Shown here: positions 37,348 to 50,300 of the stretch, one piece after another
How positions within the stretch are numbered: position 1 is the stretch's first letter
Layout: every line of letters starts with the position of its first letter
Assembly (NCBI RefSeq): GCF_021155775.2
Contig: NC_060235.2
Location: 36,434,607-36,498,606, forward strand
Length of the DNA stretch: 64,000 nt
Origin: Neodiprion pinetum
Taxonomy: Eukaryota > Arthropoda > Insecta > Hymenoptera > Diprionidae
Direction: 5' to 3'
The notes under the pieces: model-generated
Databases searched by the model: none
Seen by the model: only the letters and a program-made list of their open reading frames with translations
What the model was told of the DNA's origin: nothing
Program-made: the position numbers and the translations under genes

Positions 37348-37351
<4 letters not shown>

Positions 37352-39057
37352 AATCCGCGGACGTTTAGTGGACTGTGAAATGAGAAACCGTTTCGTCTTG
37401 ATCGTGTATTTATAGATGAGAGAAAATTATCCAGCTACAATAAATTATAACTAATTGGTTTCTCACAATATTTGTTACAAATTTCGTACTCCGTTGCTCG
37501 GACTGTGAAAATTCAAGGCAAATACACGAATGCTTGTTGTACATGTACCTAATAATGCAGTGTGTGGTTCGAGGGCTGCGAAGATGATGTAGATGAGAGT
37601 TTTTGAAGTACATCTCTACTCACGATTATTACATTATGCCGCAGTGTGTGCTTGAGACGCGAGTAGGAATAAGTGCCTTTTTAAATATTCTTAAGATTCT
37701 CGCCTCTTCGAAACGCCTTTCGTTCCTTCTCAACGACTCTGAGAGACTAATGGAGTACGATGCGTGAAAGCAAAAAAACATCGAGACTTTTTTTTTTCAA
37801 CGTTTGATTACGAATATTTATCCAGAAAAAATTGAAATTCGATGGGCATATTAGTGCCACGAATTTGTCGAGAAGTTTTTTTTTCTCTCAGGATTGAATT
37901 TTTTCAATATATAGAAATAAGCTTTTCACAAACCGTGGTAAATTGAATTTTCATTTAAAATCATACATGTACCCGAATTCTTGAAATTGATTCATACATT
38001 TTACTTCGTGTATCGACTTTGCCGAAAAACTGAAATAAAAATTTTCAAAGTTTTAACATACCTACAGTTTCAACCTAAATACGTCAAAAACTTTCTGTTA
38101 CTTTTCTGAAGAAGTTTAACGATCCATACATTATTATAATCAGGCCGTTAATTAATCACATAACATGTGGGCTGGAAATTCGGCCTTCATTATGACGTGA
38201 AATTCTTCGCCTCGTAATCAATGTCTATCAATCTATTATACAAAAAACCGTCCAATGTTCATCCCTAGGCTCTGGGCCTGAAACAACCCTAATGGAAACC
38301 TCGTATAAAAGGCCATATTATCAGGCATATAATCCATTGGTGGTAATTTTATACATGATACGCCCTTTATGCTCCCCTTTTATCCCATGTCCATCACGTT
38401 CAAGTATTTAGCTTTATAAACGCGAGGTAGATGAATTTTTATGACCATGGATTATCCCGAGACGAAATTTTATATGTCATTTGAACCTCGAGAAAATTTC
38501 GAGCTTTTCTATGCTTACGCGATGAGAGTTTCTTAGGTACGGAAATCCTGTGTAAAAAGACCCCGTTTGAATATGAAAAAACCGCTCATTATGGTTATAA
38601 ATCACAGTGAAAATTGCGACTTATTTAACCCTCGGAAGTCTTATCGTCAGTTCCTCTATTTCAGGTTTAAACCTCAATTAATCTTTGAGGTTTTTCGCTT
38701 CTTGAGTTTCACGGATTCTCGACGTTCTGTTTAGTGCGACTTGCGATGGGATCTGAGAATCTCGATGTTAAATTTTGATCTAGAATTTTTTCGACAACTT
38801 CGAGGCTCTGTATTGAATCAGATTGAGCTGTGAGGAGGATCTGGGGGGTGTAAATAAGATGAGAAAAAAAAATTTATTTGATTATAACAGTTGAAACTAT
38901 ATCCGGTATATTCAAGTTCGGGTTAAATAGATTAAATTCGGATTCTCCTGAACTAGACTTTTGTGTGTCTGCGGTTTTTTTCGTTTATCATTTTTAACCC
39001 ATTGAGTCACACATTATTCTGCTGAGTCAACTCTTATTACAAAATAGTATGGCATGG

Positions 39058-39321
39058 TTTTTGTGGTCGCTAATTACGAATCTGAAATCAGATTTCAAAA
39101 ATTGAAGATGGCCAACGGAAATTTTTAATTTAATCACATCCGGTCAAAAAACTATGCAGTTGTTTTTGGAGTCGCTGGAATCAGATTTCAAAAATTCGAG
39201 ATGGTGGATCCAGATGTGTCTCCGGATTCGATCGAATTTGAAATTTTCGTACGCCACATTGAATCCGCCATTTTAAATTTTAAAAATCCGGTTTCAGATT
39301 CGTAATCAGCGACCTCAAAAA
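39058..39321. repeat. Cluster of three related short repeats, one inverted
   Basis: A motif of the form TTTTTG(T/G)(G)GTCGCT, then GAATC(TGAA)TCAGATTTCAAAAATT and GATGG, occurs at 39058-39116 and 39162-39208. It occurs in reverse complement at 39267-39321 (CGTAATCAGCGACCTCAAAA). The diverged copies suggest a dispersed repeat array rather than a gene. Confidence 0.5.
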
Positions 39322-39600
39322 CTTGTAATTTATGTAACGCGTGTATACGTGTAGTTACGGAAATGAATTATTCCTTCAATTTTCACGATATTTTTCAATC
39401 AATTTGTTTCTAACAATAATAATTTACATTATATCGCAATAACTACTCTCGAGTATTGAAAACCTGTTGGTACACTATCGGAGATAGCTAAAAAACCGCA
39501 ATGAAATAGGTTTAAAAGTTGTCTAAATGTGCAAAAAATGGATTATAAAATAGGCGACAAGGTCGAACGAGGCTTACAACTACGACCGAAAGAGTTAACC

Positions 39601-39960
39601 AACAACTTATCGTCCGACGCGACGATTTCTGTTATTCCCCTCGAATTCCGAGATGATTTCACCGGGAATCTGCAGGGCAGAGCCCGTCCTATAGTCGGTT
39701 CGCGGTAAAGCTGGGCGAGCTTGCAGCAGCAGTAGCGACAGAGTGGTAGTTGCCATGCCTACGTGTCTCGCACCCCTCGGACCGAACACGTTCGATATTC
39801 CTTGCACCGCATCAAACTGCCAGTGTTATTATTATCGGTGTGGCGGTGCCGGCGATGCTCTTGGATCTCTCCGCCACGGCCTTCCTTTTATCTTCCTGCT
39901 TGCGAACCGACGCCGCGACGTTTAGGGTATTAAGAAATCATTTCGCACCCTCCGCGTCCT
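39601..39960. other. GC-richer coding-like island, strand and frame unresolved
   Basis: A 350 bp patch is clearly more GC-rich than its surroundings, and several frames are open. The + strand gives a hydrophobic run (SVIIIGVAVPAMLLDLSATA). The - strand gives a basic run (KQEDKRKAVAERSKSIAG) and, in another frame, DYRTGSALQIPGEIISEFEG. The - strand open frames end at stops inside the island. No frame is bounded by clearly good splice sites. It may be an exon of a nested gene, a regulatory CpG patch, or chance. Confidence 0.3.
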
Positions 39961-40688
39961 CTTCTATAAAAAATAAATATATCGTTATAAACGTCCAGAC
40001 GTATAAACGCGTCGTGAATAACGTTAACGAATTCAACGTAACGCAACGTACACGTTCTCCCCTTTGCCAAGATTTTTTTTTTTTACGCATGCTGCGTGTT
40101 CCGCATTGCGGTGGGAAACGATACGTGAAACGTAATCGGAGATTTATCTATGACGTTCATTTTTCCACGTGTATGATGATAAATTTTAGGAATCGTGGAG
40201 GAAAAATTGATGAAAATGATTTGGTAGACCTTTTGATTGTTATCTCGATCTTCTATGCACCGAAATTAATTACTTGCTCTTTATGTTTCCGCGTTGTGTG
40301 GAATATTATTGAAATTGGAAATCAATATCGACAATATCGCTGCTTCTTTTTTCGCGACCTTTATAATCCCGCAACCATGGAAAAAATTGGTATATTAATA
40401 TCTACGTTGTTCATCGTGGACTAAAAGAAGAAACGAGTTACATATACGCTAGAAAAGAGGCGCGCCTATTTGTGTACGACGATGTAGTTGTTATACCTAT
40501 ACTTACGATCGCGTACGACATTGTAGGACTAAATTATTTACGTACGCAATATACATATAACATATACTTATATATATATATATACCTATGCCATATTTCA
40601 CGAGGTTGAACATCTCGCAGGTCACGTCTCAATCATCCTTGAATTCGTCATTTATCAACGCGTCGTGTACAACGTTTATATGCATGTA

Positions 40689-41288
40689 TATGAGGTATTC
40701 CGCACCCAAACCGACCTACGTATGTCCCTCAGTATCGGTGATTTTATTTATTTTTAAGTATGGTGCAGAGTGTAGGAGAAAAATTATCGTTATCCCCAAT
40801 CGATTGGCTTTAAATTATTCTCATGAATTTTTTGTAAAAAAAAGATCAAATTTTGGAGACCAAGATGAAAGTAGACAAGCTTTTGGTTCAGAGGCTAGAG
40901 GCGAAAGAAGTAATTGAAAAGCGAGAAAGAAAAAGAAACGTATTGAATATAAATGTAAAAAATACAAATTTATATAACAATTACTCGTTTCACTTCCAGC
41001 TGCTGAACAAAAATAAGCTTGCCCACTCCTGTTTTGGTTTAAAAATTTTCGTTTTTTTGACAACAAACTCACTAGAAAATTAAATTCGAAGCCAATCGAT
41101 TGGGGCTGTTGATTCGAAAATTGGGTTTTCGTATTTTTGGGTGCGGTAAAAAATGAAACGCGTGGTCCAGAAAATCTAAAAATCAGTGAAAGACGATTTT
41201 TTTACACTCTGCACCATACCTAAAAATAAATAAAATCGCCGATGATGAGGGTCAGACGTAGATCGGTTTGGGGTGGAATGCCTCATAG
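40689..41288. repeat. Long inverted-repeat (foldback) element, about 600 bp
   Basis: The left arm at about 40689-40820 reads TATGAGGTATTCCGC, CCAAACCGACCTACG, GGTGATTTTATTTATTTTTA, GGTGCAGAGTGTA and CCCCAATCGATTGGC. The right arm at about 41080-41288 carries the reverse complements in mirror order: GCCAATCGATTGGGG, TACACTCTGCACC, TAAAAATAAATAAAATCGCC, CGTAGATCGGTTTGG and GGAATGCCTCATA. Arms are at least 130 bases with about 250 bases between. There is no transposase frame. Confidence 0.7.
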
Positions 41289-42892
41289 ATACACACGCAC
41301 ACACACTGTCTGCGATGATCAAGTCTATAATGCAGTACGTATATATATATCCTCACTGCAATTACGAACATCTCGGACAATGGTTAGTTAAGTCGATTTA
41401 TATTTTTTCAACCGCATCCAATGTCATCGCCATTATCTCTTTAATCTGCTTATCTACCGATGATCTTCACGCCTCGTAGATACGTTAACTTTCGAGATGA
41501 ACGATGATCAACTGACGATGAGAAGACAAATCTTTGAAACTTGTTCAATTTATTTTCTTTGGTCCTCCGCTCGTCTAAATCTTGGGTGTTTTTATCGAAT
41601 GTTCTTTTTCAACTTTAATGGATTTTTATACTCTACAAAATGGAAAACGAATTCCCGTTCGAAATATATGTTTTGTCACGATGGTGTTGTCGAAAATCGT
41701 ATGTACTATTCCCCAAGCTGTTTCGTTATTGCAACAAATATAGCCTCACTCGCTAATTGATGAGCTAACGTCATTTCGAGTTCGCGTATCGTCCTCCGTG
41801 ATTTATACATCAGCTTCCGGCGAGGGAAATGAAACAAGCGATTGAATATCAGGGACATATCGGTGTCTCCCGTAATTCATATTCCACACCACGTGTGGTC
41901 TGATTAATTTCACGCAACGTATCGTCGCTTCGGAAGAAATAATTATTTATTAACGATCGTAATTTCTCGTATTTCCTTTATTTTTACCGCGGCAATTAAT
42001 TTCTCATGCCGTTTCACGTTCTTCACATTTAATAGAAAAATATCTATTTTCTTGTACGTTTTCTCAATCTCTTTTCCTCAACAACGTACCGTATCGATTA
42101 AAATTCTGCCTCGGATAAATAGAGACTTGGTGGTGGTGAACGGCGATTGCAGGGAAATGTTACAAGTACAGTCCAGGTAAATCGTACTCGTATAGAATCA
42201 AGCAGCAATCTAGCTAACTAAACTTACTACAATTAGTTAGCTGCTAAACGGAGCTTGGCAGAGATATTTCGCTTCGCGCAGGTTATTTTCAGGCGCCTCG
42301 CGAATATCCAGCAGCCAAGAGCTGGGGCAAGTCTTAGAGTTGTTGAGCGTCCGGCTTTGGCGACTTTTCACTTTCCTCTCTCTTTCCTCTCGCCCAAGTC
42401 CAGCCTACGTACGTAACTTATACTTGTAAATAAAATTCCGAATCTCACAATCAATGCTCAGCGCAGAGATCAGCAGAGCTTCGTGTCAAAATATTGCGGT
42501 TTAAAAATTAAATGAAAAAACAACACTTGCAGATTGTTCCTTTATTTTTTAAACTGGTTTTTTTTTTTTTTTTTCCTCGTGCACCAAAAATAAGATTAAC
42601 ATAATATGTACGACTAACGAGAACTAAAAACTTTTACGTGAATTTGTGAATAAATGGTAATTCGTCCACTACATACGCGACTCGTACTCAGCTGTTTACT
42701 CGCACCCATTTCTCTTTCAGTTTAACTGCGTTACTCATACAGATACCTGACTGTTAGACAAGTGCTGGGTTACATATACGTACACCTATATATGTTTACA
42801 CTCTAATTATACACGAAACTTAAACAACGGTGAAATCCCACAGGGAGTTGGTTAGATGTCGTCCTGTAGTGATTGTGTGACTTTCGGAAAGC

Positions 42893-42923
<31 letters not shown>

Positions 42924-43642
42924 CTTACATATATTCCATAATGTTCCGAAGCTTTTTCCGAAAACCTCGCTACCCCGTTTAACGTTACGAAACTTCGTTA
43001 TTCATGTCAATAAAACCGCCACAATACTCTGTTATACTTTTAATTAGTGACGTATTGTTGTATAAATGAAGACGATATCGGACCAACCGCCTGCTGGATA
43101 TCGTTCGTTGTTGTTGTCTTTCCCGTTTCTAAGATTACATCTGCATATTTTCTTAGCGTCGAGCTTGACTGAGTTGCGTGCGTATAACGAGACTTTGGAT
43201 AGACACGTGTATGCAACAGAAGCAAAAGCAGCAGCAGCAGCATCGGCTGGTTGTTTACGTCGGTTACAAATATACACGGTGAATACAGATTAGTGTTACA
43301 GTAGCCCTTCTCTGGCTGATGATATCTGCCTCGTATCATCGTCATCGTCTAACCGTTTCATCTTTATATACATTCGATATGCATAACTACGGAATATTAC
43401 AACAATCCCTGAGAAACTTTATAGGAAATCGCCTGTTGTACAAAATCATCCTAGTTTACTTACGTTTGAAAGTATCTCCGATGTAACGATCGGTCATCGT
43501 TTATTAATCGTCTATGGTAACTTTATATTTACATAGTCCAAGTTTTTAGTCTATTCATTTGGTTTCGCCAATTCAGTTTACCAATTATTACGCAACTATA
43601 ATCAGAGTGCAAGTTTTCATTATTTCGTTTTTCCTGTTACAG

Positions 43643-43680
43643 ATTGCGTTGGACGCAGTACCAGAAACACACAGACTGAG
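43643..43680 (+). other. Candidate 38-base microexon
   Basis: A 38-base segment lies between a good acceptor (TTTTTCCTGTTACAG) and a perfect donor (GAG|GTGAGT). One frame reads IALDAVPETHRL. It could be an optional leader or coding exon of the long + strand gene, but splice-site pairs also occur by chance in 34 kb. Confidence 0.3.
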
Positions 43681-44928
43681 GTGAGTCTTGCCCTGCTCTA
43701 TACTACATTATTCAAGATTTGTATGTACAGGAAAATCTTAGAAAACCGGGAAAACTCAGGTAATTTCAAAGATCAGACTGGAATTTTGAGTCTGTCGAAG
43801 AATTAAACTCGTTCTTATACGAAGTTTTATCGATCACCACTTCATGCATTCTATGTATGCTACTTAATACCAAACTTTCTTTCGTTTTTTTTTTGCTTGT
43901 GGAAAATCGCAGGCTATTGTTTGTAAATTGATATTAATATTAAAGGTATTAGTATTGATGTGTAATGAAAAAAAAAAAAAAATTCATTAATCAGCGTCAT
44001 ATTTCGCGAAAGGTTAGTGAAAAAATCTTATTCACAGGCTGTAATACGTGGACAAGTCGAGGAATAATTTCAGATTTCAAAAAGCGTACAAACCCTGTTG
44101 TTACATTAATAAGAGGTAAAAAAAAATTTCAACGCATAATTCTCAAATCGCTATAAAGATTGCACAGTATAAAATGGGAGGGGTAGAAACAATCCCATAC
44201 ACACGCATATTGTTTAAACTTCAAAAACAACGGTAATAAATCGTGACGATGCGGAGGATCCTTTACGGAGTTGAAGAAGTCCTCTGGGACCAGCCGCGCG
44301 GAGCATGCAAGCGGAAGAAGGAAGAAGGAAGGAGAAAGTTTAGGGAATGGGATGGATGGATGCAGGAAGAGGAAAGGTGGATATGAGGGGTGGAACGAAG
44401 GTATAACACGGGAAGAGGATCCGCCTCCCTGCAACCAGCCCGGCAGAGTGCTTGCTGGTCGATAATCCACAGGTTTATATTCTGCTGCAGTCGTCGTCCT
44501 GCCACCACCGCCGCCGCCGCCAATCCTGTCTCAGCATTTTCCCCCTTCCTCACCTTATTATCCACCCTGCAGGTTGGAAATCCTTGCAGTGCGGTGGTTC
44601 AAATTTGCTCGGATGCACCGACAAACCGTCGGCTATCATCCTTCCGCGAAATTGGCACCGGCAATCAGAAACACCTTTACTGTGTTACGAGGCCGGTTCA
44701 CCTCCTGTACCTGATTTAAAATCCCGACGCGAATTCCCCACCGTCGGAGGATTCGATAAATTTGTCCTTTTTCTCGCCGTTTCTTTCTTTCCATTTTTAA
44801 TACATCGCTAAACACCCGACGATTTGTTCAATATTGATTTACAGTAATTTTCACATCAATTATCCGTTTGCTTTTTTAATACTTCTTTATTTTTGGCCCC
44901 TTGTTGTTGAGAGAGATGAAGTTATTGT

Positions 44929-45278
44929 AAGGGGGTGTACGTTAATTACGTGAAATGTTTTATTTTGTTTTCGATATGGACTACCCCCCCCACCCCTCCC
45001 CCTTGACGAGGTTTGGTAAGATTTGGTAGGACTCCCCCTCCCCCTCGCGTCAGATTTATCCTATAATTTTTCAATAACGAAATTTATTTAATATGTTCGT
45101 GTATTTTGCCTAATACCACTAAATACCTAATATTTAATATTTTCTATGCCCGGGATTGATTTTGTTATACAAAATGTTACGTGTTATTATACTCCGAATT
45201 AGAAAGTTAACGTAAGATTTGCCATCCCCCGCCCCCCACCCCCCCATTTTGAGCTCACGTAATTAATGAACGCCCTTT
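44929..45278. repeat. Short-TIR element with C-rich interior
   Basis: The left end AAGGGGGTGTACGTTAATTA, followed by CGTGA, mirrors the right end TCACGTAATTAATGAACG, followed by CCCTT. The 350 bp interior has three C-homopolymer clusters (about 44985, 45040 and 45225). There is no coding capacity. Flanks end in TAA, but a clean duplication is not clear. Confidence 0.55.
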
Positions 45279-46149
45279 AACCGATCCGATTTGTAGAGAA
45301 TTACAATAGTTCAAATACTCTCAGAGGTTAGTCTACATGGGTAGAATAAAAGAGTAGATTTTACTCAAAACTGCAGGGAAAGAGTGACACGATAGGTTTC
45401 CTTCGTAAGATATACTTCGTAAAATACGGAATTTACCCTTCTTTTTATCAAAATCGGTAGAGTTATTCCAAAGTTCTATTGGAAAGTGAAAATCTGTTGG
45501 TTTTAGGAATACAAGTCTTTACAGGCTAGTCGATTTTTTCTGCTGCATGATACGATACCTACCGATTTTTCTGCATCTTAAAGAGATCTTTCATTCTTCT
45601 TCTCCGTCTTAGACATCGAAGGGTGGCGCAGAATGACGTGCCAATTTTTGCCGCGGCTTAATTGGCTTCGTCGGTCTTTCTTCTCGGCTGAAAGAACTCT
45701 CGATGCAATAAGGGAAAGTCAACACGACGTCACTGCACCCGAGAGCTGTAGACCTTTGAAAGACTGTTATCCGAGTAGCCTACCCAATGCAAACACGTTT
45801 CAAAGATATTAGATATCGTATATACACACCTTCCCATCTTCCGTAGAGAAAAAAGACTCCATTCACCCAGAGACACGCCGCAGGTGCTCCTCTTTTTACT
45901 TCTTATCCTCATACAAGTTTTGGGAAACCCGAGCTTGTAATGCGTCGCACTTTATTCAAAGATGGGGTGAACGGTTAAAATGCACGCTCTTTCTTAATGC
46001 GTTACGAACCGAGGTTAACTCCACTTTTTACATTCTACAACAATTATACTTTTCTAATTAGTCCGAAGGTTGTAACTAAATCTTCGATAAAAAAAAAAAA
46101 CAAATTAACTTATCGCTTCCTCTTTCGTTCTTCTTTCATTTAACACCAT

Positions 46150-46315
46150 GTTGAAGTTGTTAACGTTATCATAACGATTCACGTTTAAAGAAACCGTTAG
46201 TTTATGATTTTTGAATGTTTTGAAATTTTTCTTCCTTCAAAGTCATTGTAAACATATGAAAAGAGTAGTTTTTTCCCCAATGTTTCGTTACGATAACGTT
46301 ACTAACTTTAATCTC
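46150..46315. repeat. MITE, copy 2 of the family at 27.8 kb
   Basis: The right arm TTCAAAGTCATTGTAAAC, CCCCAATGTTTCGTTACG and TAACGTTACTAACTTTAATC matches the 27803-28090 element in reverse complement. The left arm TTGTTAACGTTATCATAACG is more eroded. Confidence 0.5.
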
Positions 46316-46772
46316 GTAATTCAACATTGTTCACACTTATCGGTAATTCGTATTGCCGACTCTTCGCTACTTCGGAATCACTTTGCTGCTTCGCATGCAA
46401 AAGAGTAGCATGGATGGTAGACGTGATGATAACGAATTAATACACGTTTTTCGCTCCGTATTCTTGGCTCGAATATCTTTTCAGCCGCAAGACGGCGTAT
46501 TTGTCTCGTGGGCAAGTCGTCGGTTGGCCGCCAGCCGATATCACTCTTGTATCTCGAGCACGTACCTTGATAATAATGCAACAAACATTATACCTGCGTG
46601 TCTTGTACCATCTACTACGAATTTACTTTCAATACCTAGCTCGTATCTTTTTTTTTTTCTTTTTTATTATCGTATACTAGCGTCGACCAAAAGTTTTCAA
46701 TACTTACTCTTGCATGTGCACGGTGGTCCTTGTATGGGGTAAAAAATAAAAAATAAAAAATTCCCTGTTCAA

Positions 46773-47097
46773 GCGGGAAGTTTCAAATTATTCAAAAATA
46801 CGCTCGTTCGCTAAATTTTGTACTGAATTTTATTTCAAAGTTATTCGTGAGCAAAAAAATCCATTTTCTACAATATTTTGTGAAATTCATCTTCTTTTCA
46901 GTGAAAAAAAAAAAAAAAATCGTTCCGTCAATCAGACATAATATCAGAATAAAAGATTTGAAACAAAACACTAGCATTCATTTAGTCCGTACTGTAGTGG
47001 AATAACCTATATGTCAACACTATGCGATGTAACAGTCGATGCCATGCAAATATTGTGGTTATTTTTTTTTTTTTTTTACTTAATCTTATCATTTGAC

Positions 47098-47129
<32 letters not shown>

Positions 47130-47304
47130 CGAAATAATGTAGCACACGTTTTTCATGGAATATCCCATTTACGATTTTTTATTTTTAGTTGAAAAGAAGA
47201 TGAATATCACCGAATATTCGAGAATATGGATTTTTTGCCAACGAATAACCTTGAAATTGAATTCAGTGAATGAGCATATTTTTGAATAGTTGGAAACTTC
47301 CCGC
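46773..47304. mobile_element. Inverted-repeat element with TTAA-like flank (piggyBac-like MITE)
   Basis: The left arm from 46773, GCGGGAAGTTTC then ATTCAAAAATACGCTC, continues to TTCATCTTCTTTTCA at about 46900. The right arm runs from about 47190 (GAAAAGAAGATGAATATC) to GAAACTTCCCGC at 47304, followed by TTAA. The arms pair over about 130 bases. A T17 run (about 47062) and an A27 run (47103-47129) lie in the spacer. The left flank is TTCA, a one-base change from TTAA. There is no transposase frame. Confidence 0.6.
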
Positions 47305-50300
47305 TTAAACAGAGAGACGAGGAGAATGAAGTAAAAATCTGAAAAAATGAAGGAATTCTTTTTTCACCATTTGGAACCGATTTCACAGGCTCCATTGTGT
47401 TTTTTTTTTTTTTTTTTTTGACCTCACATATCAAGGAGCACACTAATGTGTCTTTATCCATTGCACTGTCAGTCTTGTCTCACGGAATCGACGATGACTC
47501 AAATTGTCCAACGGCTGTGACGAGCGCAGTTTTATTTCAAATACCCTTCTGAGATTCTGAATCATTTTCGAGCACCGCCGGTGTGCGAATTATTATCGAT
47601 ACTGTACTTTGTGGTATTATTATTGTTGTTATATACCTAGGTAATGTGTGAAAATCGGGAAGAGAAAAAAAATTCGGCAAAGTAAACCTGCGGCAGACTT
47701 CTTTTCTTCTCCTCTTCTTCGTTTCGCACATTGAAAGCACGAACCCGCGCCAAGCTGTAAACTCGTACGCTTTTCTTTGTCTCTCGTCTCTTCTCAGCCT
47801 TGCAAGCCGCGGATATTATAGCCTGTAGGTACGTGGTTTATACATTGTATGGGTATTTTGTATTATATCTACGTGTTGAATTCGAGATGACCGTTTAACG
47901 TAAACTGCATTTTACGACCGGTGAACCGGTCGCACGTTTTTCGCGTTTTTTAGCGCCCTCCAATTTGCTGTAAAAGTACTTGCATATTATGTACGGGGCT
48001 TCTCATGTAAGCTCGACCAATAATTTTCCCTCAACATTTTCGACCCGCTTCACAATTTTTTATACGATTCTACGAATCTACGATCTCAAAAAAGCACTCC
48101 TGAATTATTTCAGGTTTTTCCTTCCATCCGTTAATTTTCTGTAATTATTCAAACCCATCTAAAAATGAACATTTTTTTGAAAATCTCAAAAGACTTTCAA
48201 AAATCCTATTTTTTATCGTGATCATTCTGACACCCAGACCACGATGGGACCATTCTTTTGTTTACTTATTTATTCCTTTTTTTTTTTGTTTAAACACTTT
48301 TAACATTTTGAACAAACGAAACTCCATGCTCAAGAAATTACCAAAAATTCGACGCCCTTGCGTTAAAAGAATCAAACACAAAATTTTGCGTAACCTTGTG
48401 AGAATTCTCCGAACGTTGGAACATGGTGTTCCGTTATTATTTTATCGCACTCGGTATTTTATAATAATAACGCATGCAGACGCAATTATACGATTCCAGT
48501 CATGATTATAATCTTCGTAATATTGGTAGAGCCATTATAGAATAAAAAACTGACATGCGCTTCAGGTGATAATTACGTACCATATTAAAAATTTTGGTGC
48601 TCGGCTTTTTTCGAAAAAAAAAAAAAAAACCATACTCGGTTTTGTACGACGTACGTACGTTGTTCGTCTCTGACATGACGCAATCGGTAAAGTAGCAATA
48701 TGAGAAATTGATTAATTAAGGATAATTTGATAAATCAGTCGACGCAGAAATTGGATGCTTTTTAGGTGAACAGAGTTGTTTGTACGGCATTTATTTGTAT
48801 ACTCTGATTATTGGTCTTACGTTTTTTATTTTTTTTTTGAAACTATATTCCATACTCGCAAATAAATTGCGAGAATTGCTTGGGTTTTTTTGAGAGAAAT
48901 TTAATTCTAGTACTTTACGAAATTGGTTAAAAAAATGTTTGCACATCAAAAACCTGGAGGCAATACAGCAATGCACATAATTAAATTTTTCCTTCGATTG
49001 CATTAATTAAATTTTCAATATGGTGTCTAATTATGCTGTAAACGATGGCTTTGTTTTACATGCATGGTTTCGCTAATATTATCCTGCATGTGTCACGATT
49101 AATTCTTGAAAGCATAAACCGATTTCGACACACTTTTATTACGTATAGACGATCTTTCGACGCGGATCAGATTGAATTGTGACACAAATCTCGTCGTCGA
49201 TCGGTAGGTATAGACAATTGTTGCGAAACGTATCGCCGAGCAATCGCCTCGAATAGTTATACCTACATAGTTAGGTACTGTTGCTTTTGCGGCTCGGCAA
49301 AAATTTGAAAGTTCTCCAGTGCAAATGTTTGACTATGAAAGACAAATCGGCTTTCGTAACGGACGTTATACACTGATGAATATATCATTATTATCATCAA
49401 TATTGGTAAATCGAGAAATCGCGTGTGACATATTAAGACTCACTTGAGTTTAACATTCAAATGAGATTTCGGTAATCACTGTAGAAAAAAACAAATTGTT
49501 GTGCTTGCAGAGGAAGAATTATTCTCCTCGTGTTTTTCTTTCTCAGCCTGCATCGTTGAGTGTATTTATTTCCGACTCAGCCATAATGTTCACTTTTTTG
49601 ACCTGCAAAGCGGGACGAAAGTGGCGTATTATTCCCTCTTTACTATTTTACCTTATCTATGGGAAAAAAATAACACTTTTCGCCTGCATTTACGGGAAGT
49701 ATGAGATTATATTTCTCGCAAATTAATTTTTCACTTTTTGTGGGCATCTCTCCTTCTTTTCCATTTTAAACTACATCTCTCTGTATCATTATAAACTTTG
49801 AATAATATCATAGTTTTCATACTCGTAGATCTCAATTACACATAAAATGAAAACCCTCTTACGTCAATAATTTGGTCAGAGTAGATTCGGGAATAAAAGG
49901 CAGCGACTTTATTCCCATGGGAATAATCTACGACTTTATTCCCTTGTTACATAATATGCCAATATACGAACACCAGACATATTTATAAGGTCGAAAATGA
50001 AAACAAAATTTCATCACACCTTTCCATTTAAAAGCCTATTGTAATTAAATAAGGTAATAAGAAGAATGAGAGTAAGATATTACAGAATCAGGCCGCGGCA
50101 TTGTCGAAGCGGCAGCAGCAATCCTTTAAACACCGCCGTCTTGTGACTGGCGAATCCTCGTTTTCGCAATACGCCAACAATGAGACGTATCGGTGCATGC
50201 GTGCAGATTTTTTCCGCCAATCGCATCCTCGGACATCGTAATACCTCGGATACCTATAAACGTGTTGTTTGAAACACGAATAGGATATGTTTGTGTATAC

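Noticed and set aside
39750..40424. 224-codon + strand frame
   Set aside because: It has no ATG at its start, and after about 39960 it runs through AT-rich intron-like sequence; only the GC-rich first part is of interest.
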